The notes under the pieces are model-generated. The model ran no database searches. It worked only from the letters and a program-made list of their open reading frames with translations, and had not been told where the DNA came from. From Sulfuricurvum sp. (GTDB taxonomy: Bacteria > Campylobacterota > Campylobacteria > Campylobacterales > Sulfurimonadaceae), in contig JAGXFL010000012.1 of the NCBI GenBank assembly GCA_024637295.1, positions 33,175-97,174 of the forward strand: a DNA stretch of 64,000 nucleotides, read 5' to 3'. A program made the translations under genes and the position numbers. This document shows, piece by piece, positions 35,202 through 45,140 of the stretch (its first letter is position 1; the number at the start of each line of letters is the position of its first letter).

Positions 35202-35719
35202 TTTTTGGATCTTTCAAAGGTGTAATGTTGCTCTTCAAACTTTTCATCCCCCACAGCGCGTGAATACTGTGTGACTAGAAAAGTGCTTTTCGTAATCTCG
35301 AGCATCGCACAGGTCGAAAAAGGTTTGTCGCGTGCGCAGGCTTCGCCCGGGTTGAGAAAGAGCGTCTTGTTTTTAAAATCACATTCAAAGATATGTGTGT
35401 GTCCGAAGAGGACCACTTCGGCATCGGCGTTCATGTAAAAAGGGAGATGCATCAGTTTAAACTGGGTATCGGCAAGTTTGAAATAATGAGGTTCTTGGAC
35501 AAGGTTGTATTTGTCGTGATACTCATGCAAATGGGCATCGTTGTTACCATACACTACCATGTAACGCAGACCGCTGGTTTTGAGCTGTTCTAACATTTCA
35601 GGCTTGACGATGTCCCCTGCATGGATCAAAAACTCGGCACCGTTGGCTTTGAGGTGATTGATGGCTCGCTGTGATCGCCCTTTTTTGGTATGGGTATCAG
35701 AGAGCAATCCTATTTTCAT
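35198..35719 (-). CDS. YfcE/MJ0936-type metallophosphoesterase
   Basis: 173 residues. The calcineurin-like metal-binding blocks are complete: GLLSDTHTKKGR, HAGDIVKPEML, YGNNDAH and VLFGHTHIFEC. Family members hydrolyse phosphodiesters in the cytoplasm; the physiological substrate is unknown. The start overlaps the topA stop (ATGA) and the stop overlaps the bioB start, so it is translationally tied to both. Confidence 0.9.
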   Translation of the reverse strand: MKIGLLSDTHTKKGRSQRAINHLKANGAEFLIHAGDIVKPEMLEQLKTSGLRYMVVYGNNDAHLHEYHDKYNLVQEPHYFKLADTQFKLMHLPFYMNADAEVVLFGHTHIFECDFKNKTLFLNPGEACARDKPFSTCAMLEITKSTFLVTQYSRAVGDEKFEEQHYTFERSKK

Positions 35720-37947
35720 TCACCGCTCACCGTTGCTGATTCATTGGGTGTTCGATTTTTACATTTGGTGCATTCATACACCTCTTTGTTGCGATACGTA
35801 CGCGGTGCAAGTGCTCCGCCGCATCCTTCAACTTCACATTTATGAAGGCTTGGTTCAAATTTGGATATAAATTTGCATTTTGGATACTCTTCACAGCCCC
35901 AAAATGCACCGCGGCGGGATTGTCTCCACAACAGTTTTCCTCCGCAATCGGGACACGGAACGGTTGAGAATTTGGTCTCTTGGTTCAGCGTTTTGGTATT
36001 TTTACACTCAGGGTACGCACTGCATGCGAGAAACTGACCGTTACGGCCGCTTTTGACTACCATGGCACTGCCGCATTTGTCACATATCTCGTCACTTGCG
36101 GTATCTGGGTTGGCAGAGTCTTCTTTTTTATTGCTTTCGGTTTGCTCAGTGTATTTGCATTTTGGAAAACCGCTGCACGCGATAAATTCTCCAAAACGCC
36201 CTGAACGCAGAAGCAGTTCACTGCCACATTGCGGGCACTCTCTGCCTAATGGTGTGGCAACTTTTAAACTGACAATATCGGCTTTACCGGCATTGATTTT
36301 TTCGATAAACGGATGGTAGAAATCAAGGAGGATTTTATGCCATGAAGTTCCGTTTTCACTGATCTCATCGAGGGTCTCTTCCATGCTGGCGGTAAAGGAG
36401 GCATCAACGATCTCTTCAAAATGTTTTTCCAACAATTCGGTCACGGTAAACGCGATCTCTGTCGGGATGATCTGACGTTTTTCGATCTCGATGTAATTGC
36501 GTGCCTGAAGGGTCGAGATCGTTGGAGCATAGGTGGATGGGCGACCGATCCCCTCAGCCTCAAGCTGTTTGATGAGGCTGGCTTCAGAGAAGCGTGATGG
36601 CGGCTCAGTGAAGTGTTGTTCAGGGGTGATCGTTTGGATGTCGATTGTATCTCCCGTATTTAGAACAGGGAGCAATTTGTCTTTGTCATCACTTCCCGTA
36701 ACACGGTAGAATCCGTCAAACAATAGCTTACGCCCTGTTGCACGGTACTCGGCTTTGGGGCTTTGGAAGGTGATACTTTGCTGTTCGAATCGAGCATCGT
36801 TCATTTGGCACGCTAAAAAGCGGTTGTAGATGAGTTTGTAGAGTTTGATCTCATCGGGTTTGAGATAGGTTGCGGCGATCTCTGGAGTGAAATCGAGCAT
36901 CGTAGGACGGATTGCTTCGTGCGCCTCTTGCGCTCCTTTGGATTTTTTCAAATAGGTTTTCGGCTCTGCGGGCAGATACGCTTTGCCATAACGGGTTAGA
37001 ATCGCTTCACGTGCGGCTTCGACCGCTTCGGCTGCGAGGTTAAGAGAATCGGTACGCATATAGGTAATAACCCCGCTCGTACCTTCAGGTGTCTTGACCC
37101 CTTCGTACAGCGCTTGAGCAACCATCATGGTTTTTTTCGGAGAGAATCCCAGCTGTGAGCTGGCAGTTTGCTGTATGGTGGAGGTCATAAACGGTGGAGG
37201 GGTAGAGGATTTGCGCTCTTTGGTCTCGATTTTGCCTACGGTGAATGATTCCCCCTTGATGAGGGCTACGATACGTGCCGCTTCATCTGCAGTGGTAATC
37301 GTCATCTTGTCAATCTTTTGTCCCTCGAGGAGATTGAGAGTTGCTTCAATCTCTGGTTTGAACAGGGTATCGATGGTCCAATACTCTTCGGGGATAAAGG
37401 AACGGATCTCACGTTCACGATCGATGATGATCTTGAGGGTTGAGGACTGTACACGACCTGCAGAAAGTCCCTTTTGTATTTTGGATGCCAAAAGTGGTGA
37501 GAGTTTGTATCCCACGATACGGTCGAGCAAACGACGTGCTTGCTGTGCATTGACACGGTCCATATCAATAGCTCTTGGGCTCTCGAGGGCATGGATGATC
37601 GCATTTTTAGTGATCTCATGAAACACGATACGCGGCAAGACTTGCGGATCTTTTTTAATCGCATGGGCGATGTGCCAGCCGATTGCTTCTCCCTCGCGGT
37701 CTTCGTCGGTCGCGATAAAGATGGTGTCAGCTTTTTTGGCTAATTCCTGTATCTGCTTGACCGTAGCGGTGCTGTCTTCGCTGATGCGATACTCAGGAAT
37801 AATGGTCTCATTATCGATTTTAATCCCGAAGCGATTTTTAGGAAGGTCTCGAATATGCCCTTTGGACGCGATGACTTCATACTCTTTGGAGAGAAAGTTT
37901 TTTATCGTCTTGGCCTTAGCCGGAGACTCTACAATAATCAATTTCAA
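35716..37947 (-). CDS. topA: DNA topoisomerase I TopA
   Basis: 743 residues from a TTG at 37947. It relaxes negative supercoils. The TOPRIM domain (LIIVESPAKAKTI, ATDEDREGEAIGWH) is followed by the strand-passage domains with the catalytic Tyr in GVITYMRTDSLN. At the C-terminus are four Cys4 zinc ribbons (about 590-735), e.g. CPQCGSELLLRSGRFGEFIACSG and the divergent last one CEVEGCGGALAPRTY. I chose TTG because family proteins start M-K-L-I-I-V-E-S and AGGA lies 7 bases before it; an upstream frame to 38016 has no such features. It is divergent from flagellin. Confidence 0.95.
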   Translation of the reverse strand: MKLIIVESPAKAKTIKNFLSKEYEVIASKGHIRDLPKNRFGIKIDNETIIPEYRISEDSTATVKQIQELAKKADTIFIATDEDREGEAIGWHIAHAIKKDPQVLPRIVFHEITKNAIIHALESPRAIDMDRVNAQQARRLLDRIVGYKLSPLLASKIQKGLSAGRVQSSTLKIIIDREREIRSFIPEEYWTIDTLFKPEIEATLNLLEGQKIDKMTITTADEAARIVALIKGESFTVGKIETKERKSSTPPPFMTSTIQQTASSQLGFSPKKTMMVAQALYEGVKTPEGTSGVITYMRTDSLNLAAEAVEAAREAILTRYGKAYLPAEPKTYLKKSKGAQEAHEAIRPTMLDFTPEIAATYLKPDEIKLYKLIYNRFLACQMNDARFEQQSITFQSPKAEYRATGRKLLFDGFYRVTGSDDKDKLLPVLNTGDTIDIQTITPEQHFTEPPSRFSEASLIKQLEAEGIGRPSTYAPTISTLQARNYIEIEKRQIIPTEIAFTVTELLEKHFEEIVDASFTASMEETLDEISENGTSWHKILLDFYHPFIEKINAGKADIVSLKVATPLGRECPQCGSELLLRSGRFGEFIACSGFPKCKYTEQTESNKKEDSANPDTASDEICDKCGSAMVVKSGRNGQFLACSAYPECKNTKTLNQETKFSTVPCPDCGGKLLWRQSRRGAFWGCEEYPKCKFISKFEPSLHKCEVEGCGGALAPRTYRNKEVYECTKCKNRTPNESATVSGE

Positions 37948-38009
37948 TGATTGAATCCTATATATATGGATGAATAGCGAAAGTGTAACAAAAAAATTGT
38001 CAAAACCGC

Positions 38010-38036
38010 TAAACATTTTTTTTTATATCCCGATAT
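38010..38036 (+). promoter_or_regulatory. Sigma28 (FliA) promoter of the first flagellin gene
   Basis: TAAACATT, 11 bases, then CCCGATAT: this matches the flagellar sigma28 consensus (TAAAGTTT-N11-GCCGATAA) in spacing and in 11 of 16 positions. Transcription would begin about 57 bases before the ATG. The leader contains a small hairpin, CTGAA-AAAC-TTCAG. Confidence 0.8.
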
Positions 38037-38100
38037 AGTCTGTAACAGCAAGGATGCTGAAAAACTTCAGAGCTAACGCTCGACCATAAAAGGATTTATC

Positions 38101-40515
38101 ATGGGTTTCAGAATTAACACAAACATTGCGGCTATGAACGCACACGGCAATTCAGTTATGAACAATCGTAACTTGGATGATTCACTCTCTAAATTGAGTT
38201 CAGGTCTTCGTATTAACAAAGCGGCGGATGATGCGTCAGGGATGGTTATTGCCAACTCATTGCGTAATCAAGCAAACTCTTTGGGTCAAGCAATTTCTAA
38301 TGGTAACGACGGTATTGGTTTGATCCAAACGGCGGACGGTGCTCTAAACGAGTACGCAAAAATCCTTGACACGATCAAAACCAAAGCGGTACAAGCAGGT
38401 TCTGATACTCAGAACACTACTTCACGTTTAGCAATTCAAAAAGATATCGATCGTCTTATGGAAGAGCTTGGAACGATCGCAAAAACCACTTCTTTTAATG
38501 GTCAAAAGCTTCTTTCAGGTGCATTCGCAAATAAACAGATCCAAATGGGTTCAGGCTCAAATGAGACAGTTAAGTTTTCAGTAGCATCTGCTGAGACCAA
38601 TCAAATTGGACACACTTCTCGTGCAACGATGAATGTTGGGACGGAAGCAGGCGGTGAAACTCAATTAAAAATCACTAGCGCATTGACAGGTAAAGAGATT
38701 ACACTTAAATCCGTTGATTTGCAGTACAACAACAATGCTGAAAACGGTATGGGTGCAGTTGCTGCTGAGATCAACAAATACAGTGGTGACACTGGGATCA
38801 AAGCTAAAGCGGTTGTAGAAACAGCTTCGAGCGTAGCAGTAACAGCAGGTTCAACAGGATCTGATTTCGCGATCAACGGTATTACTATTGGTGCGATCAC
38901 GGTAACTACAAACGATAATTCAGGTACATTGGTATCGGCTATCAACTCAAAAAGTTCACAAACAGGTGTTGCTGCGACGATTAGCACAGACGGTAAATTG
39001 ACCCTTAAATCAAATGACGGCCGTGCGATCAGTGTAACAGGTAACATGACGGCAGTTGTCGGTAATACGGCAAAACAGATGTCAACTCTCGGACACATCG
39101 AATTGGTTCAAGGCGGATCAAGCGAGTTCCAGATCACTGGCAACGGTGCGGGTGCAACAGGTGCGGATATTACTATTAGTGGTACTACGGTTACTCTAGC
39201 TGATTCAGTTATGGCTGCAGGAAGTACAATCACGTCTAATACTATCTTGAAAGCAGGTTCAGTTGTTGGAGGTGCAGTAGCTGCTAATGGTGCTACTACT
39301 CTAACTCAAGACGCGACATTGACGGTTGGTTCAATCATTGGAGCTTCAAGTTCGATCAAAGAGGGTACACAGTTAGGTGCTAAAGTAATCGTAACAGGTA
39401 GTGCTGTTATCAATAGAGATATGTTGGTTACTGCAGGAAGTACATTGGCTTCAGGGTCAATCTTGGGTATTGGAACCGTTATCGGTGAGAATGTCAGTAT
39501 TTCAGGTGTTACCTATAACAAAGGGGATACGCTTACCAGTGCAGTTACGATTACTCTTGGTACGTTGTCATTAGGTTCAGATTGGACACTTAACTACAAT
39601 GGTGCAACAGGTAACTCATCTGTGGGTACGGGTTCTGTTATTAACGTAGGCAGTACTGCAGGACGTGATTTATTGACACAAGCTGCGGCGACTACTACCG
39701 TTGATATGACGCTTAAGCTTAACTCAGTTCTTGGTGTGGGTTCAACCTATGCAGCTAATTCAGTTACGGGTGCTGATACGACTACTACTGGTAGTACTGT
39801 AACAACAAAAAATACAGAGATTAAGGCTGGTTCTACTTATGGTAGTGCTACTATCCTTAAAGAAGGATCGACAGTTGGTGTGGCGATAAAAGTTATGTCA
39901 AGTGCAATCCTCAACAGTGATATGAAAATCACTGCGGGAAGTATTTTGGTTACGGGTACAACGCTCAAAGCGGGAACTGTTATCGGAGATGCCTTGACAG
40001 CATCAGCTACAGGTTCTGCTGCGATTGCAGCAGGAACAAAACTCAGTACGGATATTACATTGGCAGCAAGTTTTAATGTCACCAATGACTTTATCATGCT
40101 TAAAGGTACAGGAACAACGCTTGGTACGATTGCAGCGCAGTCTACGATTGGATTGAATACAAGTGGTCAAGGTGGCGTAAAGCTCGGGAACTCTGAGTTT
40201 ACCAGTTTGGCAAATATCAACGTATTGACATTTGCAGATGCGATGAAAACGATTGATACGCTTGATACAGCGATTACCGATCTTGACTCTATCCGTGCGG
40301 ATTTGGGTTCGGTTCAAAACCAAGTGGTAGCAACGATCAATAACATCAGTGTTACTCAAGTCAACGTAAAAGCGGCAGAGTCACAACTTCGTGACGTTGA
40401 CTTTGCTCAAGAGAGTGCAAACTTCTCTAAATTCAATATTCTTGCACAGTCTGGTTCATACGCTATGAGCCAAGCGAATGCAGTTCAGCAAAACGTTCTA
40501 AGACTTCTTCAGTAG
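38101..40515 (+). CDS. flaA: Flagellin with large repeat-rich central domain (first copy)
   Basis: 804 residues, against about 500-575 for most Campylobacterota flagellins. D0/D1 at the N-terminus (MGFRINTNIAAMNAHGNSVM to about 185) and at the C-terminus (about 725-804, ending ANAVQQNVLRLLQ) are canonical. A flagellin-hook IN-like segment (AINGITIGAITV) lies near 260. From about 360 to 690 comes a Gly/Ser/Thr/Val-rich region with a solenoid-like beat (AGS.L..GS.L..GTVIG) and an internal duplication of about 167 residues. This domain would face outward and carries many Ser/Thr that could be glycosylated with pseudaminic acid. AAGGA precedes the ATG; a sigma28 promoter lies upstream. The symbol is by analogy with the sigma28-driven major flagellin. 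Confidence 0.93.
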   Translation: MGFRINTNIAAMNAHGNSVMNNRNLDDSLSKLSSGLRINKAADDASGMVIANSLRNQANSLGQAISNGNDGIGLIQTADGALNEYAKILDTIKTKAVQAGSDTQNTTSRLAIQKDIDRLMEELGTIAKTTSFNGQKLLSGAFANKQIQMGSGSNETVKFSVASAETNQIGHTSRATMNVGTEAGGETQLKITSALTGKEITLKSVDLQYNNNAENGMGAVAAEINKYSGDTGIKAKAVVETASSVAVTAGSTGSDFAINGITIGAITVTTNDNSGTLVSAINSKSSQTGVAATISTDGKLTLKSNDGRAISVTGNMTAVVGNTAKQMSTLGHIELVQGGSSEFQITGNGAGATGADITISGTTVTLADSVMAAGSTITSNTILKAGSVVGGAVAANGATTLTQDATLTVGSIIGASSSIKEGTQLGAKVIVTGSAVINRDMLVTAGSTLASGSILGIGTVIGENVSISGVTYNKGDTLTSAVTITLGTLSLGSDWTLNYNGATGNSSVGTGSVINVGSTAGRDLLTQAAATTTVDMTLKLNSVLGVGSTYAANSVTGADTTTTGSTVTTKNTEIKAGSTYGSATILKEGSTVGVAIKVMSSAILNSDMKITAGSILVTGTTLKAGTVIGDALTASATGSAAIAAGTKLSTDITLAASFNVTNDFIMLKGTGTTLGTIAAQSTIGLNTSGQGGVKLGNSEFTSLANINVLTFADAMKTIDTLDTAITDLDSIRADLGSVQNQVVATINNISVTQVNVKAAESQLRDVDFAQESANFSKFNILAQSGSYAMSQANAVQQNVLRLLQ

Positions 40516-40536
40516 TCTTAGCCTTCATTTTTCAAT

Positions 40537-40556
40537 CGGGCTTTTTGCCCGGTTTT
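40537..40556 (+). terminator. Rho-independent terminator after the first flagellin
   Basis: CGGGC-TTTTT-GCCCG stem-loop followed by GTTTTC, 22 bases after the stop. It separates the two flagellin transcripts. Confidence 0.8.
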
Positions 40557-40585
40557 CTCCTTCTTTTCTTTTCTCTTTAAATTTT

Positions 40586-40600
40586 TGGAACTCTTTTTGC
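40586..40600 (+). promoter_or_regulatory. Sigma54 (RpoN) promoter of the second flagellin gene
   Basis: TTGGAACTCTTTTTGC fits the sigma54 consensus, with GG at 40587-40588 and GC at 40599-40600, exactly 10 bases apart. The same TCTTTTTGCTT core recurs before pseB. The leader would be about 40 bases. Confidence 0.8.
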
Positions 40601-40651
40601 TTTTAGTCGGTTTGATAGCGCATAGACGCAAAACCACTCTAAGGATTTATT

Positions 40652-43069
40652 ATGGGTTTTCGAATTAACACAAACATTGCGGCGATGAGTGCCCATGGTA
40701 ATGGAGTCATGAACAATCGCAACTTGGATGAGTCTCTTTCCAAGCTAAGCTCAGGGCTTCGTATCAATAAAGCGGCGGATGATGCATCGGGGATGGTTAT
40801 TGCCAACTCACTGCGTAACCAAGCAAACTCTTTGGGTCAAGCGATTGCCAATGGTAACGACGGTATCGGGATGATCCAAACGGCAGACGGTGCTCTAAAC
40901 GAGTACGCAAAAATTCTTGACACGATCAAAACCAAAGCTATCCAATCAGGATCTGATAGTCAAAATACTTCTTCTCGTTTGGCGATTCAAAAAGACATCG
41001 ACCGTCTTATGGAAGAGCTTGGGACAATCGCAAAGACGACTTCTTTTAATGGTCAAAAGCTTCTCTCTGGTTCTTTTGTTAATAAACAGATCCAAATGGG
41101 TTCAGGCTCAAATGAGACGGTTAAGTTTTCAGTAGCATCTGCTGAGACCAATCAAATCGGGCACACATCTCGTGCAAACATGGAAGTGGGCACCGCTATG
41201 GGCGGTGAAGTCCAATTGACAGTCACCAGTGCAATGACGGGCAAGGCAATGACGCTTAAGCCGGTAGATCTGCAGTTCAATAATGATCCTGCCAACGGTA
41301 TGGGTGCTATTGCTGCTGAGATCAACAAATACAGTGGTGACACTGGGATCAAAGCTAAAGCGGTTGTAGAAACAGCTTCGAGTGTAGCAGTAACAGCAGG
41401 TTCTACGGGGACGGATTTTGCAATTAATGGTATTACTATTGGTGCAATTCAAGTTGATATGAACGATAACACGGGGACATTGGTATCTGCGATTAATGGT
41501 AAAACATCACAAAGTGGGGTATCAGCTACTATAAGTACAGACGGTAAATTGACCCTTAAATCAACAGACGGTCGTGCGATCCAAGTGACGGGTGCAATGG
41601 CAGGGGTTATTGGTGCTACTGCTAAAGAGATGTCGACTCTTGGCTATATCGAGTTGGTACAATCGGGATCCAGTGAGTTCCAAATCACCGGTAACGGTGC
41701 TGGAGCTACGGGTGCCGATATCGTGATCAGTGCAACGGTAACTACGGTAGAAGATTCTGTTCTTGCAGCAGGCAGTACGATTACTTCAGGTGCTACATTC
41801 AAAGCAGGATCGGTTGTCGGTGGTGCGGTAACAACTACGGGTGGAACGACTGCTTTGACACAAGACGCGATGATGACGGTTGGTTCAATCATTGGGGCTT
41901 CAAGTTCGATCAAAGAGGGTACCGTTCTAGGTGCTAAAGTGATCGTATCGGGTGCGGGTGTTATTAACCGTGATATGTATGTTACTGCAGGAAGTACATT
42001 GGCTTCAGGCTCAATTTTGGGTATTGGAACCGTTATCGGTGAAAATGTCAGTATTTCAGGTGTTAGCTATAACAAGGGAGATGTCCTTACCAGTGCAGTT
42101 ACAATTACGCTTGGTACGTTGTCTTTAGGTTCAGACTGGACACTTAACTACAATGGTGCAACGGGTAACTCATCTGTGGGTACGGGTTCTGTTATTAACG
42201 CAGGAAGTACTGCAGGACGTGATTTATTGACACAAGCTGCGGCGACTACTACAGTGGATATGACGCTTAAGCTTGGATCGATTATTACTTCTGGATCATC
42301 GTATGCCGCAGGTTCAATAGTAGGTGCTGATACGCAAAATGGTAACTCGATTGTTACAACAAAATCAACCGATCTTAAGGCTGGGTCAACAATCAGTTCC
42401 GCTTCAACGATGAAAGAGACATCGACTATCGGTGGAACGACAAAAGTATTGACCAGTGCAATCCTTAACAGTGATATGAAAATCACCGCGGGAAGTATTT
42501 TGGTTACGGGTACAACGCTAAAAGCGGGGACTGTTATCGGAGATGCATTAACAGCGAGTGCTACAGGAGCAACTGCTATACCTGCTGGAACAAAACTCAG
42601 TACGGATATTCAATTGCAGGCAAGTTTTAATGTCACGAATGACTTTATCATGCTTAAAGGGACTGGAACGACTCTTGGTACGCTTGCTGCGGGTTCTACG
42701 CTTGGTCGAAATACTAGCGGTCAAGGTGGGGTAACGCTTGGGAACTCTGAGTTTACGAGTTTAGCTGGTGTTAGCGTATTAACATTTGCGGATGCGATGA
42801 AAGCCATTGATACGCTTGATACAGCGATTACCGATCTTGACACTATCCGTGCGGATCTTGGTTCAGTTCAAAATCAGCTGGTTGCGACGATCAATAATAT
42901 CAGTGTTACGCAAGTCAACGTAAAAGCAGCAGAGTCACAATTACGTGATGTAGACTTTGCAGCAGAGAGTGCGAACTTCTCTAAATTCAATATCCTTGCA
43001 CAGTCTGGTTCATACGCTATGAGCCAAGCGAATGCAGTACAGCAAAACGTACTTAAACTTCTACAATAA
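40652..43069 (+). CDS. flaB: Flagellin with large repeat-rich central domain (second copy)
   Basis: 805 residues, nearly the same as the first copy along D0/D1 and across most of the central domain; long DNA stretches (for example 41280-41400 against 38730-38850) are almost unchanged. Differences cluster in parts of the solenoid-like region (e.g. residues about 540-605). Internal duplication and a Ser/Thr-rich surface are as in the first copy. AAGGA precedes the ATG. Its promoter is sigma54-type rather than sigma28, as for FlaB of Campylobacter and Helicobacter, which is the minor, hook-proximal filament subunit; the symbol follows that analogy. Confidence 0.93.
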   Translation: MGFRINTNIAAMSAHGNGVMNNRNLDESLSKLSSGLRINKAADDASGMVIANSLRNQANSLGQAIANGNDGIGMIQTADGALNEYAKILDTIKTKAIQSGSDSQNTSSRLAIQKDIDRLMEELGTIAKTTSFNGQKLLSGSFVNKQIQMGSGSNETVKFSVASAETNQIGHTSRANMEVGTAMGGEVQLTVTSAMTGKAMTLKPVDLQFNNDPANGMGAIAAEINKYSGDTGIKAKAVVETASSVAVTAGSTGTDFAINGITIGAIQVDMNDNTGTLVSAINGKTSQSGVSATISTDGKLTLKSTDGRAIQVTGAMAGVIGATAKEMSTLGYIELVQSGSSEFQITGNGAGATGADIVISATVTTVEDSVLAAGSTITSGATFKAGSVVGGAVTTTGGTTALTQDAMMTVGSIIGASSSIKEGTVLGAKVIVSGAGVINRDMYVTAGSTLASGSILGIGTVIGENVSISGVSYNKGDVLTSAVTITLGTLSLGSDWTLNYNGATGNSSVGTGSVINAGSTAGRDLLTQAAATTTVDMTLKLGSIITSGSSYAAGSIVGADTQNGNSIVTTKSTDLKAGSTISSASTMKETSTIGGTTKVLTSAILNSDMKITAGSILVTGTTLKAGTVIGDALTASATGATAIPAGTKLSTDIQLQASFNVTNDFIMLKGTGTTLGTLAAGSTLGRNTSGQGGVTLGNSEFTSLAGVSVLTFADAMKAIDTLDTAITDLDTIRADLGSVQNQLVATINNISVTQVNVKAAESQLRDVDFAAESANFSKFNILAQSGSYAMSQANAVQQNVLKLLQ

Positions 43070-43082
43070 TCACTAGCTTTAT

Positions 43083-43104
43083 GATCGAGCTATTTGCTCG
43101 ATCT
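43083..43104 (+). terminator. Terminator after the second flagellin
   Basis: A perfect eight-base-pair stem, GATCGAGC-TATTT-GCTCGATC, followed by a T-rich stretch (TCTTCTTTATT), 13 bases after the stop. Any expression of the next gene needs read-through or its own promoter, which I do not see. Confidence 0.85.
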
Positions 43105-43136
43105 CTTCTTTATTAAAACTACATTCAAGGGTAACA

Positions 43137-45140
43137 ATGCAACAGGCACAACGCAAAGCGCTAGAGACCTACCACGAAAATCTAACCTATTTGGCTAACA
43201 ATCATCCGACATTGCATGAAAAATTGGTGTTGTTGGATACCGCTATTTCTAACGAGATATATGCAGAACGTTATGCATTGGAATATAAAAGTGAAGGCTA
43301 TTTTGATGTCTTAGAGGTGCATGGCGGGGATTATCTATACGGTGAGAACAGTATTGAATTTGCGCAAAAGATTGTTGATTCTATGGATTTTAGTAGAACG
43401 AACGGTATTTTTGAAGCACAGCGGTTTGTTGATTTTAGTCCTGAAATGCCGGATATTATTGATCAAAGCAAACTCCATTTTCACAATGCATTATGGGCAT
43501 CGATTAAACTCATTGAGTATTCTAAAAAAGTGGCACCAAGAGAGACCACACAGATGAAAGCAGTCTATAAACTGTTGTTTTTGGGTATCGGTTTGGGTGT
43601 GCATATTCAAGGAGTCGTTCAAAAGATGGGGGCTAAGATCCTTTTTTTACAAGAAAACAATCTTGAGCTGTTTCGTCTTTCGCTATTTGTTACGAATTAC
43701 GCTCGTTTAGCGAAGAATGTCAAACTTTTTTTCTCTGTCATGGAAGATGAGATGAGTTTGAAAAAGACATTTGTGGACTTTTTAGAGACAGGCAATAATT
43801 ATAATCTCTATCTAAAGCAAATCTCATTGACCCGTGAATACGAGAAAGACCTCTTTCGCTATCAAAGTTACGTCATGAATCAAGATCACATTATGTATCC
43901 GTACAGTGCCTATTTGCTACGATACATCGATTCGCCACGATACGTAGCCGCAGGGCATCCTTTTGTCAATGTATCGCACTTGCATATTGATACCTATTTG
44001 TCATCAAAACCGCTGCTTTTTCTTTTTTCAGGTCCTTCTACGGCCAAAAATATTGAATGGATCAAACAAAACAAAGATCGATTTATCATAGTAACGGCAT
44101 TGTCCACATGTCGATATTTGAGTCGTGAGGGGATCAAGCCGGATGTTTTGATTCACATTGATCCTGAATCAGAGGGAAGTCTACAGCTTATTGATGGAAT
44201 GGATAGGGAATTTTTCGAGAATATTCTATGTTTATTTGCTTCCAATACCAATGAGAATGTGGTGAATCGCTTTTCGCCGGATCAAATCTATTTTATACAA
44301 CAATCGGGAAATTATAAACATGGTTTTGGTGAGTTTAGTTCCCCTACGGTAGGTGAGTTTGCGTATGCTATCTTCTTGATATTTGGTGCGCAGGAGTTGT
44401 ATTTACTGGGAATCGATTTAGCGCTTGATCCCGATACACTCTCTTCACACAGCCCAGAGCACCCTTTTGCTCATACGGCGAATCGCGACGACATGTCCGG
44501 CGAGTTGGATAAGACACTCATAGAGGTACCTGGAAATCTGCGTCCTACCGTGCCGACGTATCCGATGTATAAGATCTCAATCAATGAGTTTACACGCATG
44601 AGCGGACTGTTTAAAAACACGCAGAGTGTCTATAATCTAGGAGATGGAGCTTTGCTTGAGGGTGCACAGCCAATGAAGATAGGTGATTTTTCATTGGATG
44701 ATCATCCTAGGTTAGAGCGACTTTCGGTTGGAAAAGGATTGAAAGACTTTTTTGATTCTATTTCATCGAGTGAATTTCGTGAAGAGGACAAAGAACTTAT
44801 CCGTTATCAGCTCAAAGAGGCTAAGAAACTTCAAGCGATCATCGAGAATTTCAAAAAATCAAAATTTGCTATGCCGTCATTGTACATCGATGCTTTGGGA
44901 AAATTTCAGTTTGCATTGTCAGATATGGAGAAGAAGACAAAGTCGGATCTGGCTGAAGTTAATTATTACTATTTCAAGGTAGTCTTTAGTTACATCTGTG
45001 AAATATTTAATACGAAAGAACTGAATAATCCTAAAGAGCATATCGATGCCATTAACGCGATATTGATCAAACAGTTGGAAAAGATGAGCAATCTTTTTAT
45101 TACGACATTGGAAGGGTATATTAGCGAAGACGCTAGCTAA
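43137..45140 (+). CDS. Motility-associated factor (Maf/PseD-type) glycosyltransferase family protein
   Basis: 667 residues. The central DUF115 core has [20 protein letters not shown], the [20 protein letters not shown] segment and the later [13 protein letters not shown] with downstream acidic residues, all typical of the Maf proteins that transfer pseudaminic or legionaminic acid to flagellin Ser/Thr before export. The N-terminal 200 residues are helical and Maf-specific. AAGGG is 6 bases before the ATG. It lies between the flagellins and the convergent pse operon, the usual place for this gene, and overlaps the HisF-like gene by 8 bases at the 3' end. Confidence 0.9.
   Translation: MQQAQRKALETYHENLTYLANNHPTLHEKLVLLDTAISNEIYAERYALEYKSEGYFDVLEVHGGDYLYGENSIEFAQKIVDSMDFSRTNGIFEAQRFVDFSPEMPDIIDQSKLHFHNALWASIKLIEYSKKVAPRETTQMKAVYKLLFLGIGLGVHIQGVVQKMGAKILFLQENNLELFRLSLFVTNYARLAKNVKLFFSVMEDEMSLKKTFVDFLETGNNYNLYLKQISLTREYEKDLFRYQSYVMNQDHIMYPYSAYLLRYIDSPRYVAAGHPFVNVSHLHIDTYLSSKPLLFLFSGPSTAKNIEWIKQNKDRFIIVTALSTCRYLSREGIKPDVLIHIDPESEGSLQLIDGMDREFFENILCLFASNTNENVVNRFSPDQIYFIQQSGNYKHGFGEFSSPTVGEFAYAIFLIFGAQELYLLGIDLALDPDTLSSHSPEHPFAHTANRDDMSGELDKTLIEVPGNLRPTVPTYPMYKISINEFTRMSGLFKNTQSVYNLGDGALLEGAQPMKIGDFSLDDHPRLERLSVGKGLKDFFDSISSSEFREEDKELIRYQLKEAKKLQAIIENFKKSKFAMPSLYIDALGKFQFALSDMEKKTKSDLAEVNYYYFKVVFSYICEIFNTKELNNPKEHIDAINAILIKQLEKMSNLFITTLEGYISEDAS

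Noticed and set aside
38661..39098. Antisense frame of 145 codons inside the first flagellin
   Set aside because: It is explained by the repetitive Gly/Ser/Thr codons of the flagellin read backwards; a similar shadow exists in the second copy.
38101..43069. Flagellin repeats as a CRISPR or mobile tandem array
   Set aside because: The repeats are coding, in frame and imperfect; they belong to two intact flagellin genes.
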